NCBI RefSeq assembly: GCF_002288105.1
Contig: NZ_CP016774.1
Span: forward strand, 558,001 to 622,000
Direction: 5' to 3'
Source of the DNA: Candidatus Planktophila versatilis
GTDB lineage: Bacteria; Actinomycetota; Actinomycetes; Nanopelagicales; Nanopelagicaceae
DNA: 64,000 nucleotides
Part shown: in pieces, positions 10,147 to 20,184 of the stretch
How positions within the stretch are numbered: position 1 is the first letter of the stretch
How the letters are laid out: every line of letters starts with the position of its first letter
Translations under genes and position numbers: made by a program
The notes under the pieces: generated by a model
What the model saw: only the letters and a program-made list of their open reading frames with translations
Told to the model about the DNA's origin: nothing
Database searches by the model: none

Positions 10147-12065
10147 TGGTGGAACCTTCCAGTTATCGCCCACGCGAGATTCCTGAAGAGCCAGGGGTAT
10201 ATCGCTTCTATAACGCTGATGACAAAGTCATTTATGTGGGCAAGGCGAAAAATCTAAAGAATCGATTGACAACCTATTTCGGTTCCAATCTTGCGCAGAA
10301 GACCTATCGCATGGTGCACGAAGCGGTGCGTGTGGACTGGACCATTGTCGCAACCGAGCTCGAGGCGCTAGCTCTGGAATTTTCCTGGATCAAGCAGTAT
10401 CACCCGACGTATAACGTGCAATTTAAGGACGATAAGTCCTATCCATATTTGGCTATTTCAATGGCCGATGAATTTCCACGGATTTTCATTACCCGCAAAG
10501 AAAAGCGACCTGGACTTAAATACTTTGGTCCTTATACAAATGCCTGGGCGCTGCGTAATACCTATGAAGTGCTCCTTAAAGTATTTCCGGTCCGCTCCTG
10601 CAGTGCTGGGAACTTTCAGCGCGCGCAACGAACAAAGCGGCAATGCTTACTTGGAGATATTGGTAAATGTGCCGCGCCCTGCGTTGGCTGGGTAACACCA
10701 CAGGAACATAGAGAGATTGCGGAGAATCTCGATTCATTTATGGAAAAAGGGATGGAGAACTTGTTGCCAACCTTACGTACGGAGATGGAATCGGCGTCTG
10801 CGTCAGAGGAGTTTGAAAGAGCTGCACGTCTGCGCGATCAGATTGAGTCCTTCGAAAAAGCACAGCGCTCAACCCAAGGCAACCTCTCAGATGATCTTGA
10901 TGGTGATTTCATCTCAATCCATGAAGAAGGACTTCATGCTGCTGGTTCAATCTTCATGGTCCGGCGCGGTTCCATCAAAGGTTCGCGTTCCTGGATTGTA
11001 GATCAGGAAAAAGCCCTGGAAGGAGATGATCAGATTGCCTCACTGTTCTTCTCCATTTATAGCCAAAGCACACCAACAGATATTCCACATGAGATTTTTC
11101 TTAACCAAGAACCGGTAGATCGCACTGCACTAGAAGACTGGCTCTCTTCCATCCGTGGTGCTCGAGTTGCTATTAAAGTTCCACAGCGTGGTGAGAAGGT
11201 GGAGCTACTGCAAACAGTTGAGCGCAATGCTCATTACGCACTTGTTCAGTATTTAAGTAAGCGCGCAACAGATGCTGCAGTATCGGGTAAGGCGCTGCTT
11301 GAACTTGAGGAAGAGCTACAGCTTTCGCGCACCCCTCTGCGCATTGAGTGTTATGACATCTCTAATATCTCAGGAACCACAGTTGTTGCATCTATGGTCG
11401 TCTTTGAAGATGGCCTGGCAAAGAAAAGTGAATACCGCCGCTTCATTATTGATACCGATACTGCCCAGGATGACACTCGGGCAATGCACCAAGTAATTAC
11501 CCGTCGAATGAAGAGGCTATTGGCTGATAGAGATGTCAATAAGAGCGAGGTTGCTGAAACTGGTGGAAAGCTGAGCAAGTTTGCTTATCCACCACAACTG
11601 ATCGTTGTTGATGGCGGCGCCCCGCAAGTTGCTGCAGCTGCGCGAGCACTTGATGAACTTGGAATCACAGACGTTGCCTTATGTGGGTTAGCAAAGAGAC
11701 TGGAAGAAGTCTGGATGCCAGGGGATAAGGATCCTTTGATCCTGCCGCGAACAAGTGAAGGCATGTATTTACTACAGCGCATTCGAGATGAAGCTCATCG
11801 ATTCGCAATTACCTTCCACCGTAGCCGTCGTTCCAAAGTGATGCTGGAATCTCTCCTCGATGAGATTCCACAACTGGGAGAAACAAGAAGAGCCGCGCTC
11901 CTTGACCGTTTTGGGTCAGTTACTGCGATGCGCAAAGCCAGTGCGGATGATTTAGCTGCAACACCCGGAATTGGAGCGACCATTGCCGCAATTATCTATA
12001 GCCATCTGCAATCGCTATCAATTCCAGCGGTGGATATGAATACTGGCGAGATACTTGACAGCTAG
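10146..12065 (+). CDS. uvrC: Excinuclease ABC subunit C
   Basis: 639 residues. Makes the dual incisions in nucleotide excision repair. Order of parts: N-terminal GIY-YIG nuclease domain (~10-90; GVYRFYN and VIYVGKAKNLKNRL), a four-cysteine cluster around residues 152-178 (CSAG, QCLLGDIGKCAAPC) matching the position of the iron-sulfur site reported for UvrC, a UVR motif (~203-238), the RNase H-like endonuclease (~375-545; IECYDISNISG, VVDGGAPQV, HRFAITFHR) and a C-terminal helix-hairpin-helix pair (LLDRFGS, AATPGIGATIA). ATG overlaps the uvrA stop by one base. The next gene, rapZ, follows after 15 nt, as in most Actinobacteria. Confidence 0.97.
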   Translation: MVEPSSYRPREIPEEPGVYRFYNADDKVIYVGKAKNLKNRLTTYFGSNLAQKTYRMVHEAVRVDWTIVATELEALALEFSWIKQYHPTYNVQFKDDKSYPYLAISMADEFPRIFITRKEKRPGLKYFGPYTNAWALRNTYEVLLKVFPVRSCSAGNFQRAQRTKRQCLLGDIGKCAAPCVGWVTPQEHREIAENLDSFMEKGMENLLPTLRTEMESASASEEFERAARLRDQIESFEKAQRSTQGNLSDDLDGDFISIHEEGLHAAGSIFMVRRGSIKGSRSWIVDQEKALEGDDQIASLFFSIYSQSTPTDIPHEIFLNQEPVDRTALEDWLSSIRGARVAIKVPQRGEKVELLQTVERNAHYALVQYLSKRATDAAVSGKALLELEEELQLSRTPLRIECYDISNISGTTVVASMVVFEDGLAKKSEYRRFIIDTDTAQDDTRAMHQVITRRMKRLLADRDVNKSEVAETGGKLSKFAYPPQLIVVDGGAPQVAAAARALDELGITDVALCGLAKRLEEVWMPGDKDPLILPRTSEGMYLLQRIRDEAHRFAITFHRSRRSKVMLESLLDEIPQLGETRRAALLDRFGSVTAMRKASADDLAATPGIGATIAAIIYSHLQSLSIPAVDMNTGEILDS

Positions 12066-12080
12066 GGGAGAATACGAAGC

Positions 12081-12947
12081 ATGAGCACAAAAGAGCTTCT
12101 GGTTCTCACCGGAATGTCTGGCGCCGGGCGATCCACAGTTGCCCACGCGCTGGAAGATCTTGGCTGGTATGTCGTTGATAACTTACCGCCAGCACTCGTT
12201 CCTCAGTTGGCAGAGCAAGCCCACGACACACACGCATCGTTAGCCGTTGTCGTCGATGTTCGCGGCGGAAAATTCTTTGATGAACTCAGTAGCGCACTAG
12301 ATACCTTAAAAAAGTCGAGCATTCCTTACCGATTGCTCTTTCTAGATGCCACAGACCAAGCACTTGTGCAGAGATTTGAATCAACGCGCAGACCGCACCC
12401 GCTACAAGGGAAGGATCGCATCGTTGACGGAATTGCACGTGAGCGAGCAAAACTGGAAGAGATCCGAGCTGGCGCAGATGTTGTTATTGATACATCTAAC
12501 CTGAACGTGCACCAATTAGAAAAGCGTACGAGTGAGATATTTGCCGCCGGAATGCTCCCTAGTATTCGCATTAACGTGCTCTCTTTTGGATATAAGTATG
12601 GAATACCGGTAGATGCCGATTTGGTATTGGATTGCAGATTCATTCCCAACCCGCATTGGATTCCAGAACTCAGACCAATGAATGGCCTAGATGCACCGGT
12701 CTCAGAAAAGGTTCTTTCGAGTGAGGGCGTTGCAGAATTTGTGTCGAGTTATGTTTCGGTCGTGCGACAGATGATTCCGGGATATTTTCGAGAAGGAAAG
12801 AAGTATGTGACGATTGCAATTGGTTGCACCGGAGGTAAACATCGCTCGGTTGCCATTGCAGAAGAAATTGCCAAGCAGTTGATTACCGTCTCCTCTGATC
12901 TTGAGATATCAGCGCACGCAACACATCGCGATGTAGGGCGGGAATGA
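12081..12947 (+). CDS. rapZ: RapZ/YvcJ-family nucleotide-binding protein
   Basis: 288-residue P-loop protein of the RapZ (YvcJ) family. GMSGAGRST at residues ~11-19 is the Walker A motif and GWYVVDNLPP (~28-37) is a family signature. The C-terminal domain ends with IAIGCTGGKHRSV (~243-255), the conserved phosphosugar-binding part. In enterobacteria RapZ controls glucosamine-6-phosphate synthase through small RNAs; Actinobacteria lack those RNAs, so the role here is open, with a link to cell wall precursor supply being the usual guess. It is preceded by an AGGGGAGAA ribosome binding site, and its stop overlaps the next start by 4 nt. The uvrC-rapZ-yvcK-whiA order is conserved across the phylum. 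Confidence 0.93.
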   Translation: MSTKELLVLTGMSGAGRSTVAHALEDLGWYVVDNLPPALVPQLAEQAHDTHASLAVVVDVRGGKFFDELSSALDTLKKSSIPYRLLFLDATDQALVQRFESTRRPHPLQGKDRIVDGIARERAKLEEIRAGADVVIDTSNLNVHQLEKRTSEIFAAGMLPSIRINVLSFGYKYGIPVDADLVLDCRFIPNPHWIPELRPMNGLDAPVSEKVLSSEGVAEFVSSYVSVVRQMIPGYFREGKKYVTIAIGCTGGKHRSVAIAEEIAKQLITVSSDLEISAHATHRDVGRE

Positions 12948-13891
12948 TTTCACAGAAAAAAGTTGTCGCACTCGGTGGTGGGCACGGATTAGCTGCAACC
13001 CTGACAGCGCTACGACAATTCACAACCGAGATCACCGCGATAGTCACCGTTGCCGATAACGGCGGATCCAGTGGAAGGTTGCGGGAAGAATTTTCCATCA
13101 TGCCACCGGGTGATTTAAGAATGGCACTGGCTGCGCTATGTAGTGATGATGAGTGGGGTCGTAGTTGGGCGCAAATCATGCAATATCGATTCACGAGCAC
13201 GGGTGAACTCAATGGCCATGCTGTGGGAAATCTTCTGCTGGCAGCGCTCTGGGATCGCGATGAAGATACCGTTGCTGGTCTTGATCGGGTGGGCGCACTT
13301 TTGAAAGTTATTGGTCGCGTGCTGCCGATGGCGGCGCAAGCACTAGATATCGAAGCAACCTTTGAAGACGCTAGCGGCACACATATTGTCCGCGGACAGG
13401 CAGAGGTCGCAACAACTAACGGACGATTGAAATCACTTCGCATCATTCCGGAAAATCCAGATGCGCGTGCAGAATCAATTACGGCAATAGCCGATGCGCA
13501 GTGGATCACGATGGGCCCAGGCTCCTGGTTTTCAAGCGTTATTCCGCATTTACTTGTGCCCGCGCAGCGAGCAGCGCTGGTGGCTTCACCTGCCAAGAAG
13601 ATTCTCTTACTCAATCTAGATTCCACCGACAAATCTGCGGGGGAGTACGCCGGGTATTCACCACTAGAGCATTTGATGATTCTCAATGAGTACGCACCGG
13701 AGTTAGTATTTGATGTAGTTGTAGTAGATGCCTCATCTTCGGGGGCCGATGAATTACAGCGCCATCTTTCAACTACAGGTTCAGAGTTTATTGCCGCTGA
13801 TTTGCGCAGCAAAAGCTCGCCTTTGCATCATGATGTCAATAAATTGGGTCAGCTTTTCGCACACATAGATGCAGAAATACTGGTTGGATAA
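12944..13891 (+). CDS. yvcK: YvcK-family (CofD-like) gluconeogenesis factor
   Basis: 315 residues. The N-terminus [18 protein letters not shown] and [11 protein letters not shown] (~36-46) are diagnostic of the YvcK/CofD-like family, and [12 protein letters not shown] (~53) follows. In Bacillus and mycobacteria these proteins bind UDP-sugars and are needed for growth on gluconeogenic carbon sources and for correct cell wall synthesis; they do not make coenzyme F420 despite the similarity to CofD. Start ATG at 12944 overlaps the end of rapZ. Its stop precedes the whiA ATG by 4 nt. A long open frame on the opposite strand in this region is a shadow with no recognisable protein. Confidence 0.92.
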   Translation: MISQKKVVALGGGHGLAATLTALRQFTTEITAIVTVADNGGSSGRLREEFSIMPPGDLRMALAALCSDDEWGRSWAQIMQYRFTSTGELNGHAVGNLLLAALWDRDEDTVAGLDRVGALLKVIGRVLPMAAQALDIEATFEDASGTHIVRGQAEVATTNGRLKSLRIIPENPDARAESITAIADAQWITMGPGSWFSSVIPHLLVPAQRAALVASPAKKILLLNLDSTDKSAGEYAGYSPLEHLMILNEYAPELVFDVVVVDASSSGADELQRHLSTTGSEFIAADLRSKSSPLHHDVNKLGQLFAHIDAEILVG

Positions 13892-13895
13892 CTCC

Positions 13896-14876
13896 ATGGC
13901 AATGACCGCTGCAGTCAAAGACGAGCTCAGTCGTCTTTCGGTAACCAAGCCTTGTTGCCGAAAGGCCGAAGTCTCATCGCTACTTCGTTTTGCAGGTGGG
14001 TTACATATCGCCGCTGGCAAGGTAGTTATTGAAGTCGAGCTCGACACATCCCAGAGCGCTAGACGGCTGAAGAAAGATATCGCCGACATCTACGGCCACG
14101 ATAGTGATTTGGCAGTTCTTTCTTCCAGTGGTCTGCGTAAAGGTTCACGCTATGTGGTGCGTGTGATTGAATCAGGTGATGCTCTTGCTCGCCAAACAGG
14201 TTTGATTGATGCCAATGGTCGTCCAGTGCGCGGACTTCCACCCCAAGTAGTTGCGGCAAATGTCTGTGATGCCGAAGCGGCCTGGCGTGGCGCCTTTATC
14301 GCTCATGGGTCACTGACTGAACCTGGTCGTTCCTCATCACTTGAAATAACCTGTCCCGGACCAGAGGCAGCACTTGCCCTTGTTGGCGCAGCTCGCCGGC
14401 TGAATATCGTGGCCAAAGCTCGAGAAGTGCGCGGAGTCGATCGTGTTGTTATTCGAGATGGCGATGCCATCGGTGTTTTGCTTACTCGCTTAGGTGCGCA
14501 TGAAAGTGTGCTTGCTTGGGAAGAGCGACGTATGCGCCGGGAAGTTCGCGCGACAGCCAACAGACTTGCAAATTTTGATGATGCCAATCTACGGCGCTCT
14601 GCGCGCGCAGCCGTTGCGGCCGCAGCTCGCGTGCAACGCGCGATGGAGATACTTGGAAGTGAAATACCTGACCATCTCAAAGAAGCTGGCGAACTCCGTA
14701 TTTCACATGGACAGGCAAGCTTGGAAGAACTTGGATCACTTGCAACACCGCCGATGACCAAGGATGCAATTGCTGGGCGTATTCGTCGGTTGCTGGCTAT
14801 GGCCGATAAACGTGCCGGTGAGTTAGGTATCCCGGACACCGAAGCTGGATTATCACCTGACTTATTGGGTGAATAA
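13896..14876 (+). CDS. whiA: WhiA-family DNA-binding regulator
   Basis: 326 residues from ATG 13896. I prefer this start to the longer reading beginning at 13869 because WhiA proteins typically begin [14 protein letters not shown] and because the longer one would overlap yvcK. WhiA combines an N-terminal degenerate LAGLIDADG homing-endonuclease fold (~1-200) with a C-terminal helix-turn-helix (~220-310; [17 protein letters not shown] and the downstream [14 protein letters not shown]). In Streptomyces it controls sporulation genes together with WhiB; in non-sporulating Actinobacteria it is linked to cell division and chromosome segregation. It closes the uvrC-rapZ-yvcK-whiA run; a structured 144-nt gap separates it from gap. 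Confidence 0.94.
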   Translation: MAMTAAVKDELSRLSVTKPCCRKAEVSSLLRFAGGLHIAAGKVVIEVELDTSQSARRLKKDIADIYGHDSDLAVLSSSGLRKGSRYVVRVIESGDALARQTGLIDANGRPVRGLPPQVVAANVCDAEAAWRGAFIAHGSLTEPGRSSSLEITCPGPEAALALVGAARRLNIVAKAREVRGVDRVVIRDGDAIGVLLTRLGAHESVLAWEERRMRREVRATANRLANFDDANLRRSARAAVAAAARVQRAMEILGSEIPDHLKEAGELRISHGQASLEELGSLATPPMTKDAIAGRIRRLLAMADKRAGELGIPDTEAGLSPDLLGE

Positions 14877-14892
14877 CAGGTTAAAGATACGT

Positions 14893-14994
14893 GGTTGCGT
14901 GCAAGCAACCGGGGAGTAGCACCTAGAGCACTGGTAGAGTGCGCACTAAGCCCCCAGCGTTGTGGCGTTAAAAATAGCCACCTTTATCTGGGGC
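14893..14994 (+). promoter_or_regulatory. Structured leader/intergenic region before gap
   Basis: Three inverted repeats lie in a 144-nt gap: GGTTGC/GCAACC (14893-14898 with 14905-14910), GCACT/AGTGC (14928-14932 with 14938-14942), and a two-tier hairpin formed by CCCCAG/CTGGGG (14952-14957 with 14988-14993) enclosing GTGGC/GCCAC (14962-14966 with 14977-14981). A TAGAGT at 14935-14940 could be the -10 of the gap operon, giving an mRNA that begins right at the two-tier hairpin. None is followed by a T run, so these are not classical terminators. A regulatory or stabilising leader is inferred; it matches no riboswitch class I know. Confidence 0.45.
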
Positions 14995-15008
14995 AATAAA
15001 GAATATAA

Positions 15009-16018
<1,010 letters not shown>

Positions 16019-16019
<1 letters not shown>

Positions 16020-17206
16020 TGACTTCATTGGTCGATCTAGATGTTGCTGGTAAGCGGGTATTTCTCCGGTGCGATCTCAACGTTCCTTTAAAGGAATCAA
16101 AGATCACAGATGACGGTCGTATCCGCGCATCGCTACCAACAATTAACGCACTTCTTGAAAAAGGTGCGAGCATTGTTATCGCGGCGCATCTAGGTCGTCC
16201 CAAGGGTGAAGTAAAACCAGAACTTTCACTAGCTCCAGTAGCTGTGCGTTTAGCTGAATTGCTTGGAAAACCAGTGCAATTTATCCCAGCAATTACGGGA
16301 GCCGATGTCACAGCAAAGGCGCAAGCCCTGGCACCCGGAGAGATTCTGCTTCTGGAAAACATTCGCTTCGCATCAGCTGAGACATCTAAAGATGAGAGCG
16401 AACGTTTAGCTTTAGCCACAGAGCTAGCGAATTTAGCTGATATCTATGTGGGCGATGGCTTTGGCGCGGTGCACCGTAAACATGCTTCGGTATTTGATCT
16501 TCCCAAGTTGCTGCCTCATGCAGCAGGAACCTTGGTAGCTGCCGAAGTTGAGGTATTGAAAAAACTCACTGTTGATCCGGTGCGCCCTTATGGAGTTGTC
16601 CTTGGTGGGTCGAAGGTCTCAGACAAGATTGGTGTCATCGCTAACCTGCTTGGAAAAGTAGATGTGATGGCTATTGGTGGCGGAATGCTCTTCACCTTCT
16701 TGGCTGCACAAGGCAAGGAAATTGGAACTTCACTCGTTGAAGTAGAACTGATCGATACCGTCAAGGGTCTGATCAAGCAGGCCGAAGACTCCGGAGTTAA
16801 GTTGTTAATCCCCACAGATATCGTTATTGCTCCCACATTTTCAGCCGATGCAACACCGACGTTAGTCAGCTCGGATGCGATTCCGAATAATCAGATGGGA
16901 CTTGATATCGGTCCGGAGTCAGCAGCAGCTTTTGCTGCAGCGATTAAAGGTTGCAAAACAGTTTTTTGGAACGGTCCGATGGGCGTCTTTGAATTTCCTA
17001 AATTTGCAGCCGGAACCAAAGTCATCGCACAGGCGCTGACTGAAGTCTCTGGAATTTCAGTAGTTGGTGGTGGCGATTCCGCGGCGGCAGTTCGAGCACT
17101 TGGATTCGATGATTTCCAATTTGGCTATATCTCAACCGGCGGCGGAGCATCACTTGAATACCTTGAAGGTAAAGAGCTCCCTGGTCTGACCGCACTTGAT
17201 CTGTAG
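16019..17206 (+). CDS. pgk: Phosphoglycerate kinase
   Basis: 395 residues, normal family length. Transfers phosphate from 1,3-bisphosphoglycerate to ADP. N-terminal substrate domain has VFLRCDLNVPL (~14-24) and AAHLGRPKGE (~59); the C-terminal nucleotide domain has VVLGGSKVSDKIG (~195), WNGPMGVFEF (~320) and the glycine-rich VVGGGDSAAAV (~348). All recognised catalytic arginine/lysine positions appear present. ATG overlaps the gap stop by one base; tpiA follows after 24 nt with its own ribosome binding site. Confidence 0.97.
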
Positions 17207-17230
17207 CATTCGACACCAAAGGAGAACCAA

Positions 17231-18004
17231 ATGCGCAAACCGTTAATGGCGGGCAACTGGAAGATGAACCTCAATCACCTTGAGGCGATTGCAGTTGCTC
17301 AGAAACTCGTCTACTCACTTGCCGATAAAGATTACGACGAAGTCGATGTTGCAATTATTCCTCCCTTTACCGATATCCGTTCCATTCAGACCATGGTCGA
17401 TGGTGATCGTCTTCGTCTGCAATACGGCGCGCAAGATCTCTCTCCGGAAGCATCTGGAGCATTCACCGGTGATATCTCTGGCTCGATGCTTGCCAAATTA
17501 GGCTGCACCTTTGTTGTGATTGGTCACTCGGAACGACGCGCCATCCATCATGAAGATGATGCACTTATTAATCGCAAAATCAGAGCGGCACTTACCCATG
17601 AGCTCACGCCAATCTTCTGTGTCGGAGAAGATCTACCAGTGCGTGAATCAGGTGCTCACGTTTCACATGTCATCCGCCAAGTGCGGGCAGGTCTAGAGGG
17701 ATTTCATAAGCCAGAGCTGAAGAAAATTGTGATTGCCTACGAACCAGTATGGGCAATTGGAACCGGCAAGAGTGCCACACCAGAAGATGCACAAGAAGTA
17801 TGTGCCGCAATCCGGGAAGAGATTGAGCAGATTGGTTCTGCAGAAATTGCGGCAAATATGAGAATCCTCTATGGCGGTTCAGTGAAATCTTCCAACATTG
17901 CAGAGATCATGAAGCAGGCCGATGTCGATGGCGCCCTCATTGGGGGAGCAAGCCTTGACCCAGAAGAGCTGGCAAAGATTGCCAAGTTCCACGCCCGGGC
18001 GTGA
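17231..18004 (+). CDS. tpiA: Triosephosphate isomerase
   Basis: 257 residues. Interconverts dihydroxyacetone phosphate and glyceraldehyde 3-phosphate. Active-site pieces all present: GNWKMN (~8-13, lysine), GHSERR (~97-102, histidine), [12 protein letters not shown] (~170-181, catalytic glutamate; flexible loop 6 follows), and YGGSVKSSN (~215-223, phosphate binding). AAAGGAGAA at 17218-17226 is a good ribosome binding site before ATG 17231. Position in gap-pgk-tpiA-secG follows the standard actinobacterial order. Confidence 0.97.
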   Translation: MRKPLMAGNWKMNLNHLEAIAVAQKLVYSLADKDYDEVDVAIIPPFTDIRSIQTMVDGDRLRLQYGAQDLSPEASGAFTGDISGSMLAKLGCTFVVIGHSERRAIHHEDDALINRKIRAALTHELTPIFCVGEDLPVRESGAHVSHVIRQVRAGLEGFHKPELKKIVIAYEPVWAIGTGKSATPEDAQEVCAAIREEIEQIGSAEIAANMRILYGGSVKSSNIAEIMKQADVDGALIGGASLDPEELAKIAKFHARA

Positions 18005-18063
18005 TTCAAGAGTTTTCCATTCATTCGGGTATCCTGTTCCCCTACCTCTAGAGGAGTTTCACC

Positions 18064-18294
18064 GTGGCTTTAGCGCTTTCAATCTTTCTCGTCATCACCA
18101 GTTTCTTGATGATTCTCTTGGTTTTACTCCATAAGGGCAAAGGATCAGGACTCTCAGATCTCTTCGGCGGCGGAATCTCTTCCAACTACGGAGGCTCTTC
18201 TGTAGTTGAAAAAAATCTTGATCGCATCACCATTGTCGTTGGTGGCCTCTGGTTCGCCGGTGTCGTAGCTCTCTCTCTTGTTTTGAAAGGTTAA
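18064..18294 (+). CDS. secG: Preprotein translocase subunit SecG
   Basis: 76 residues, a small integral membrane protein of the SecYEG channel. Two hydrophobic helices (~1-22 and ~53-73) flank the family loop HKGKGSGLSDLFGG (~27-40). Start is GTG at 18064 behind AGAGGAG at 18050-18056. It lies 59 nt after tpiA and three bases before rbpA. A TATCCT at about 18029-18034 could be a promoter for secG-rbpA, but this is weak evidence. Confidence 0.92.
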   Translation: MALALSIFLVITSFLMILLVLLHKGKGSGLSDLFGGGISSNYGGSSVVEKNLDRITIVVGGLWFAGVVALSLVLKG

Positions 18295-18297
18295 TTC

Positions 18298-18639
18298 ATG
18301 GCAAGTGCAATTCGCGGCAGTCGTGTCGGTGCTGGCCCAATGGGCGAGGCCGAGCGCGGAGATCAGATTGAACGCGCCACCGTTTCGTATTGGTGTGCAA
18401 ATGCCCATGAAGTAAGACCTTCGTTTGCAGTTGAAGAGACGGTCGTCATTCCGGACCAATGGGATTGCCCTAAGTGCGGCCTTCCAGCAGGTCGCGATAA
18501 AGCGAATCCACCATCAGCGGTTGTCAATGTTCCTTATAAGACTCACCTTGCTTATGTGAAGGAAAGACGCACAGATAAAGAGGGCGAAAAGATTTTAGAA
18601 GATGCTTTGCGCAAACTTCGCGGCGACGATATCGAATAA
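18298..18639 (+). CDS. rbpA: RNA polymerase-binding protein RbpA
   Basis: 113 residues. RbpA is an actinobacterial general transcription factor that binds RNA polymerase and the group I/II sigma subunits and stabilises open complexes. Visible marks: N-terminal tail with IRGSRVGAGPMGE (~5-17) and ERGDQIER, the core fold with YWCANAHEVRPSFA (~37-50) and a second cysteine pair in WDCPKCGLPAGRD (~62-74), and a C-terminal sigma-interaction region (~80-110; YKTHLAYVKERR). It follows secG after three bases. Its presence supports the phylum assignment and fits the short promoters seen in this window. It converges on pgi with only 9 nt between stops. Confidence 0.95.
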   Translation: MASAIRGSRVGAGPMGEAERGDQIERATVSYWCANAHEVRPSFAVEETVVIPDQWDCPKCGLPAGRDKANPPSAVVNVPYKTHLAYVKERRTDKEGEKILEDALRKLRGDDIE

Positions 18640-18648
18640 AAATTTAGA

Positions 18649-20184
18649 TTAAAGATTTTTCGCGGCTGCGAGAATCTGATCAATACCCACTTTGCGGTTC
18701 TGCAGATGCAGACGTAAGAGTGGGTATTTTCTTGCCGCAAGTGCGCGGTTATCACCTATCGCTTGCGCCATCAATAGCGTGCGTAGTGAGAATGATTGAC
18801 CTGGAATTTGGTAGTCAGTGTGTGTCACACCAGTAATCTGTAAGAAAGAACCATTTTGCTGTCCACCTTTATGAAACTGTCCCGTTGAGTGCAGGAATCG
18901 TGGACCCCAACCAAAAGATGTTGGTCGTGCTGATTTGGCTGCCAGAATTGATCGCAGCTCTGCAATCTTCTTATCATCTCGGCGATCTAGGTAGGCCATG
19001 ATCGCGATGTAGCCACCTTCTTTTACATCTTCGATAAAAGTTGCCAGCGCATCTGTGAGTGATTGGCCTTCCCCAAAGATCTCAACACCGGCATCTACTT
19101 GCCTAGGCTTTAGCTCTGGAAGTTCGTTCTTCCATTCTGCTAAACAGGCAGATGTCTGTTCTTTAGCTTCGGTGACATTGGGTTGGTTGAAGGGATCAAT
19201 TTTAAGAGCGAGGCCGAGGAGTGCTGTGACCCATTCCCAGAAAATAAAGTGAGCACCGAGTGCGCCTTCGACAACTAAATCTGTTTCGTTACCGCAATAG
19301 CTCACTGTCAAGGCACCGCCGATTGCGGCGTTAACAGCGTTCTCTGTAGCTATTGGCAGGCGCCCAACTGAATTCTTCCCAGTTGATTCTGCAATCAGTT
19401 GCTCAATCCAATCTGATAAGCCAGGCATATCTGATTGTGCATCAGTGAAGCCGATGTATTGAGCGCTCTGGGTTGCAAGGAGATAAGCGGTATCTAGCAC
19501 CGGTTGGGCATTAGCGATGAAAGACTCCTTTTCAATACGTGAATCATCCAGCAGTGATTTCACGGGTGAACCAGATAGCGCAGAAGGTGCCAGGCCGAAG
19601 GCGCCAAGCACACTAAATCTTCCACCGACCTGAGGGTCGGCATTGAGAACTGTGAAGCCTTGCGCGCGCGCATCAACATCTAGTGGAGAGCCAGGGTCAG
19701 TCACAAAAAGGAAATGGTCGACGGGCTTGAGTCCAGCGTCTTCAAACTTCTGGGCCAAGAGAGCGCGTTGTGAAGCTGTTTCAATTGTGGAACCAGATTT
19801 AGAACTCACAATCACCAGCGTCTTACTCAAATCACCGTTGAGTGCGTGCACGGCATAGTTGGGATCAGTTGAGTCGAAGATAAAAACATCATTTTTGTAA
19901 GTCTGAGCGATGACCTCAGGGCCAAGTGAAGAGCCACCCATTCCGCAGAGAATGATGCGGGAGAGTGAGGAAAATTTCTTAGCTAGAGCATCTAGCTGGG
20001 GGAGTAAGGCGGCGGAAGTTGTAGGTAAATCAACCCAGTTCAAACGAATGGCAGCTTCTGCGGCGGCAGCTGCGCCCCATGTGTTTGCATCCTTCGCCGC
20101 AATCTTTACATGCGCTTTCGCTAAAGATTTATAGAGTTCAGACTGGCGATCGACTTTAGAAAGCGCGCGCCCAGATAACTTCAT
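18649..20184 (-). CDS. pgi: Glucose-6-phosphate isomerase of the Tal-Pgi-fusion type (stand-alone)
   Basis: 511 residues. Interconverts glucose 6-phosphate and fructose 6-phosphate. SSKSGSTIET (~127-136) is the phosphate-binding SIS motif, DWIEQLIAESTGK carries the catalytic glutamate region and HSTGQFHKGG the histidine. The N-terminal DANTWG (32-37) and EAAIRLNWVDLP (43-54) look like the isomerase half of the bifunctional transaldolase/glucose-6-phosphate isomerase found downstream of tkt in many Actinobacteria, yet no transaldolase half is present. The gene directly abuts tkt (stop 20185, start 20184). zwf, opcA and pgl, which normally follow, are also absent here; the next feature is rbpA in convergent orientation. 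Confidence 0.9.
   Translation of the reverse strand: MKLSGRALSKVDRQSELYKSLAKAHVKIAAKDANTWGAAAAAEAAIRLNWVDLPTTSAALLPQLDALAKKFSSLSRIILCGMGGSSLGPEVIAQTYKNDVFIFDSTDPNYAVHALNGDLSKTLVIVSSKSGSTIETASQRALLAQKFEDAGLKPVDHFLFVTDPGSPLDVDARAQGFTVLNADPQVGGRFSVLGAFGLAPSALSGSPVKSLLDDSRIEKESFIANAQPVLDTAYLLATQSAQYIGFTDAQSDMPGLSDWIEQLIAESTGKNSVGRLPIATENAVNAAIGGALTVSYCGNETDLVVEGALGAHFIFWEWVTALLGLALKIDPFNQPNVTEAKEQTSACLAEWKNELPELKPRQVDAGVEIFGEGQSLTDALATFIEDVKEGGYIAIMAYLDRRDDKKIAELRSILAAKSARPTSFGWGPRFLHSTGQFHKGGQQNGSFLQITGVTHTDYQIPGQSFSLRTLLMAQAIGDNRALAARKYPLLRLHLQNRKVGIDQILAAAKNL

Noticed and set aside
12883-13812. 309-codon open frame on the reverse strand opposite yvcK
   Set aside because: Low-complexity Ser/Ala/Arg-rich translation, lies fully opposite a clear YvcK gene, no ribosome binding site; a codon-bias shadow.
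14303-14908. 201-codon reverse frame opposite whiA
   Set aside because: Ser/Arg/Ala-rich shadow of WhiA; no family resemblance.
14916-14960. tRNA-like D-arm sequence (CTGGTAGAGTGCGC)
   Set aside because: No acceptor stem, anticodon arm or T-loop (GTTCGAATC-type) follows; explained by a short GCACT/AGTGC hairpin.
18640-18665. AT-rich inverted repeat between convergent rbpA and pgi as a bidirectional terminator
   Set aside because: AAAAAT/ATTTTT stem is short and AT-only, and it extends into the pgi coding end; support too weak to list.
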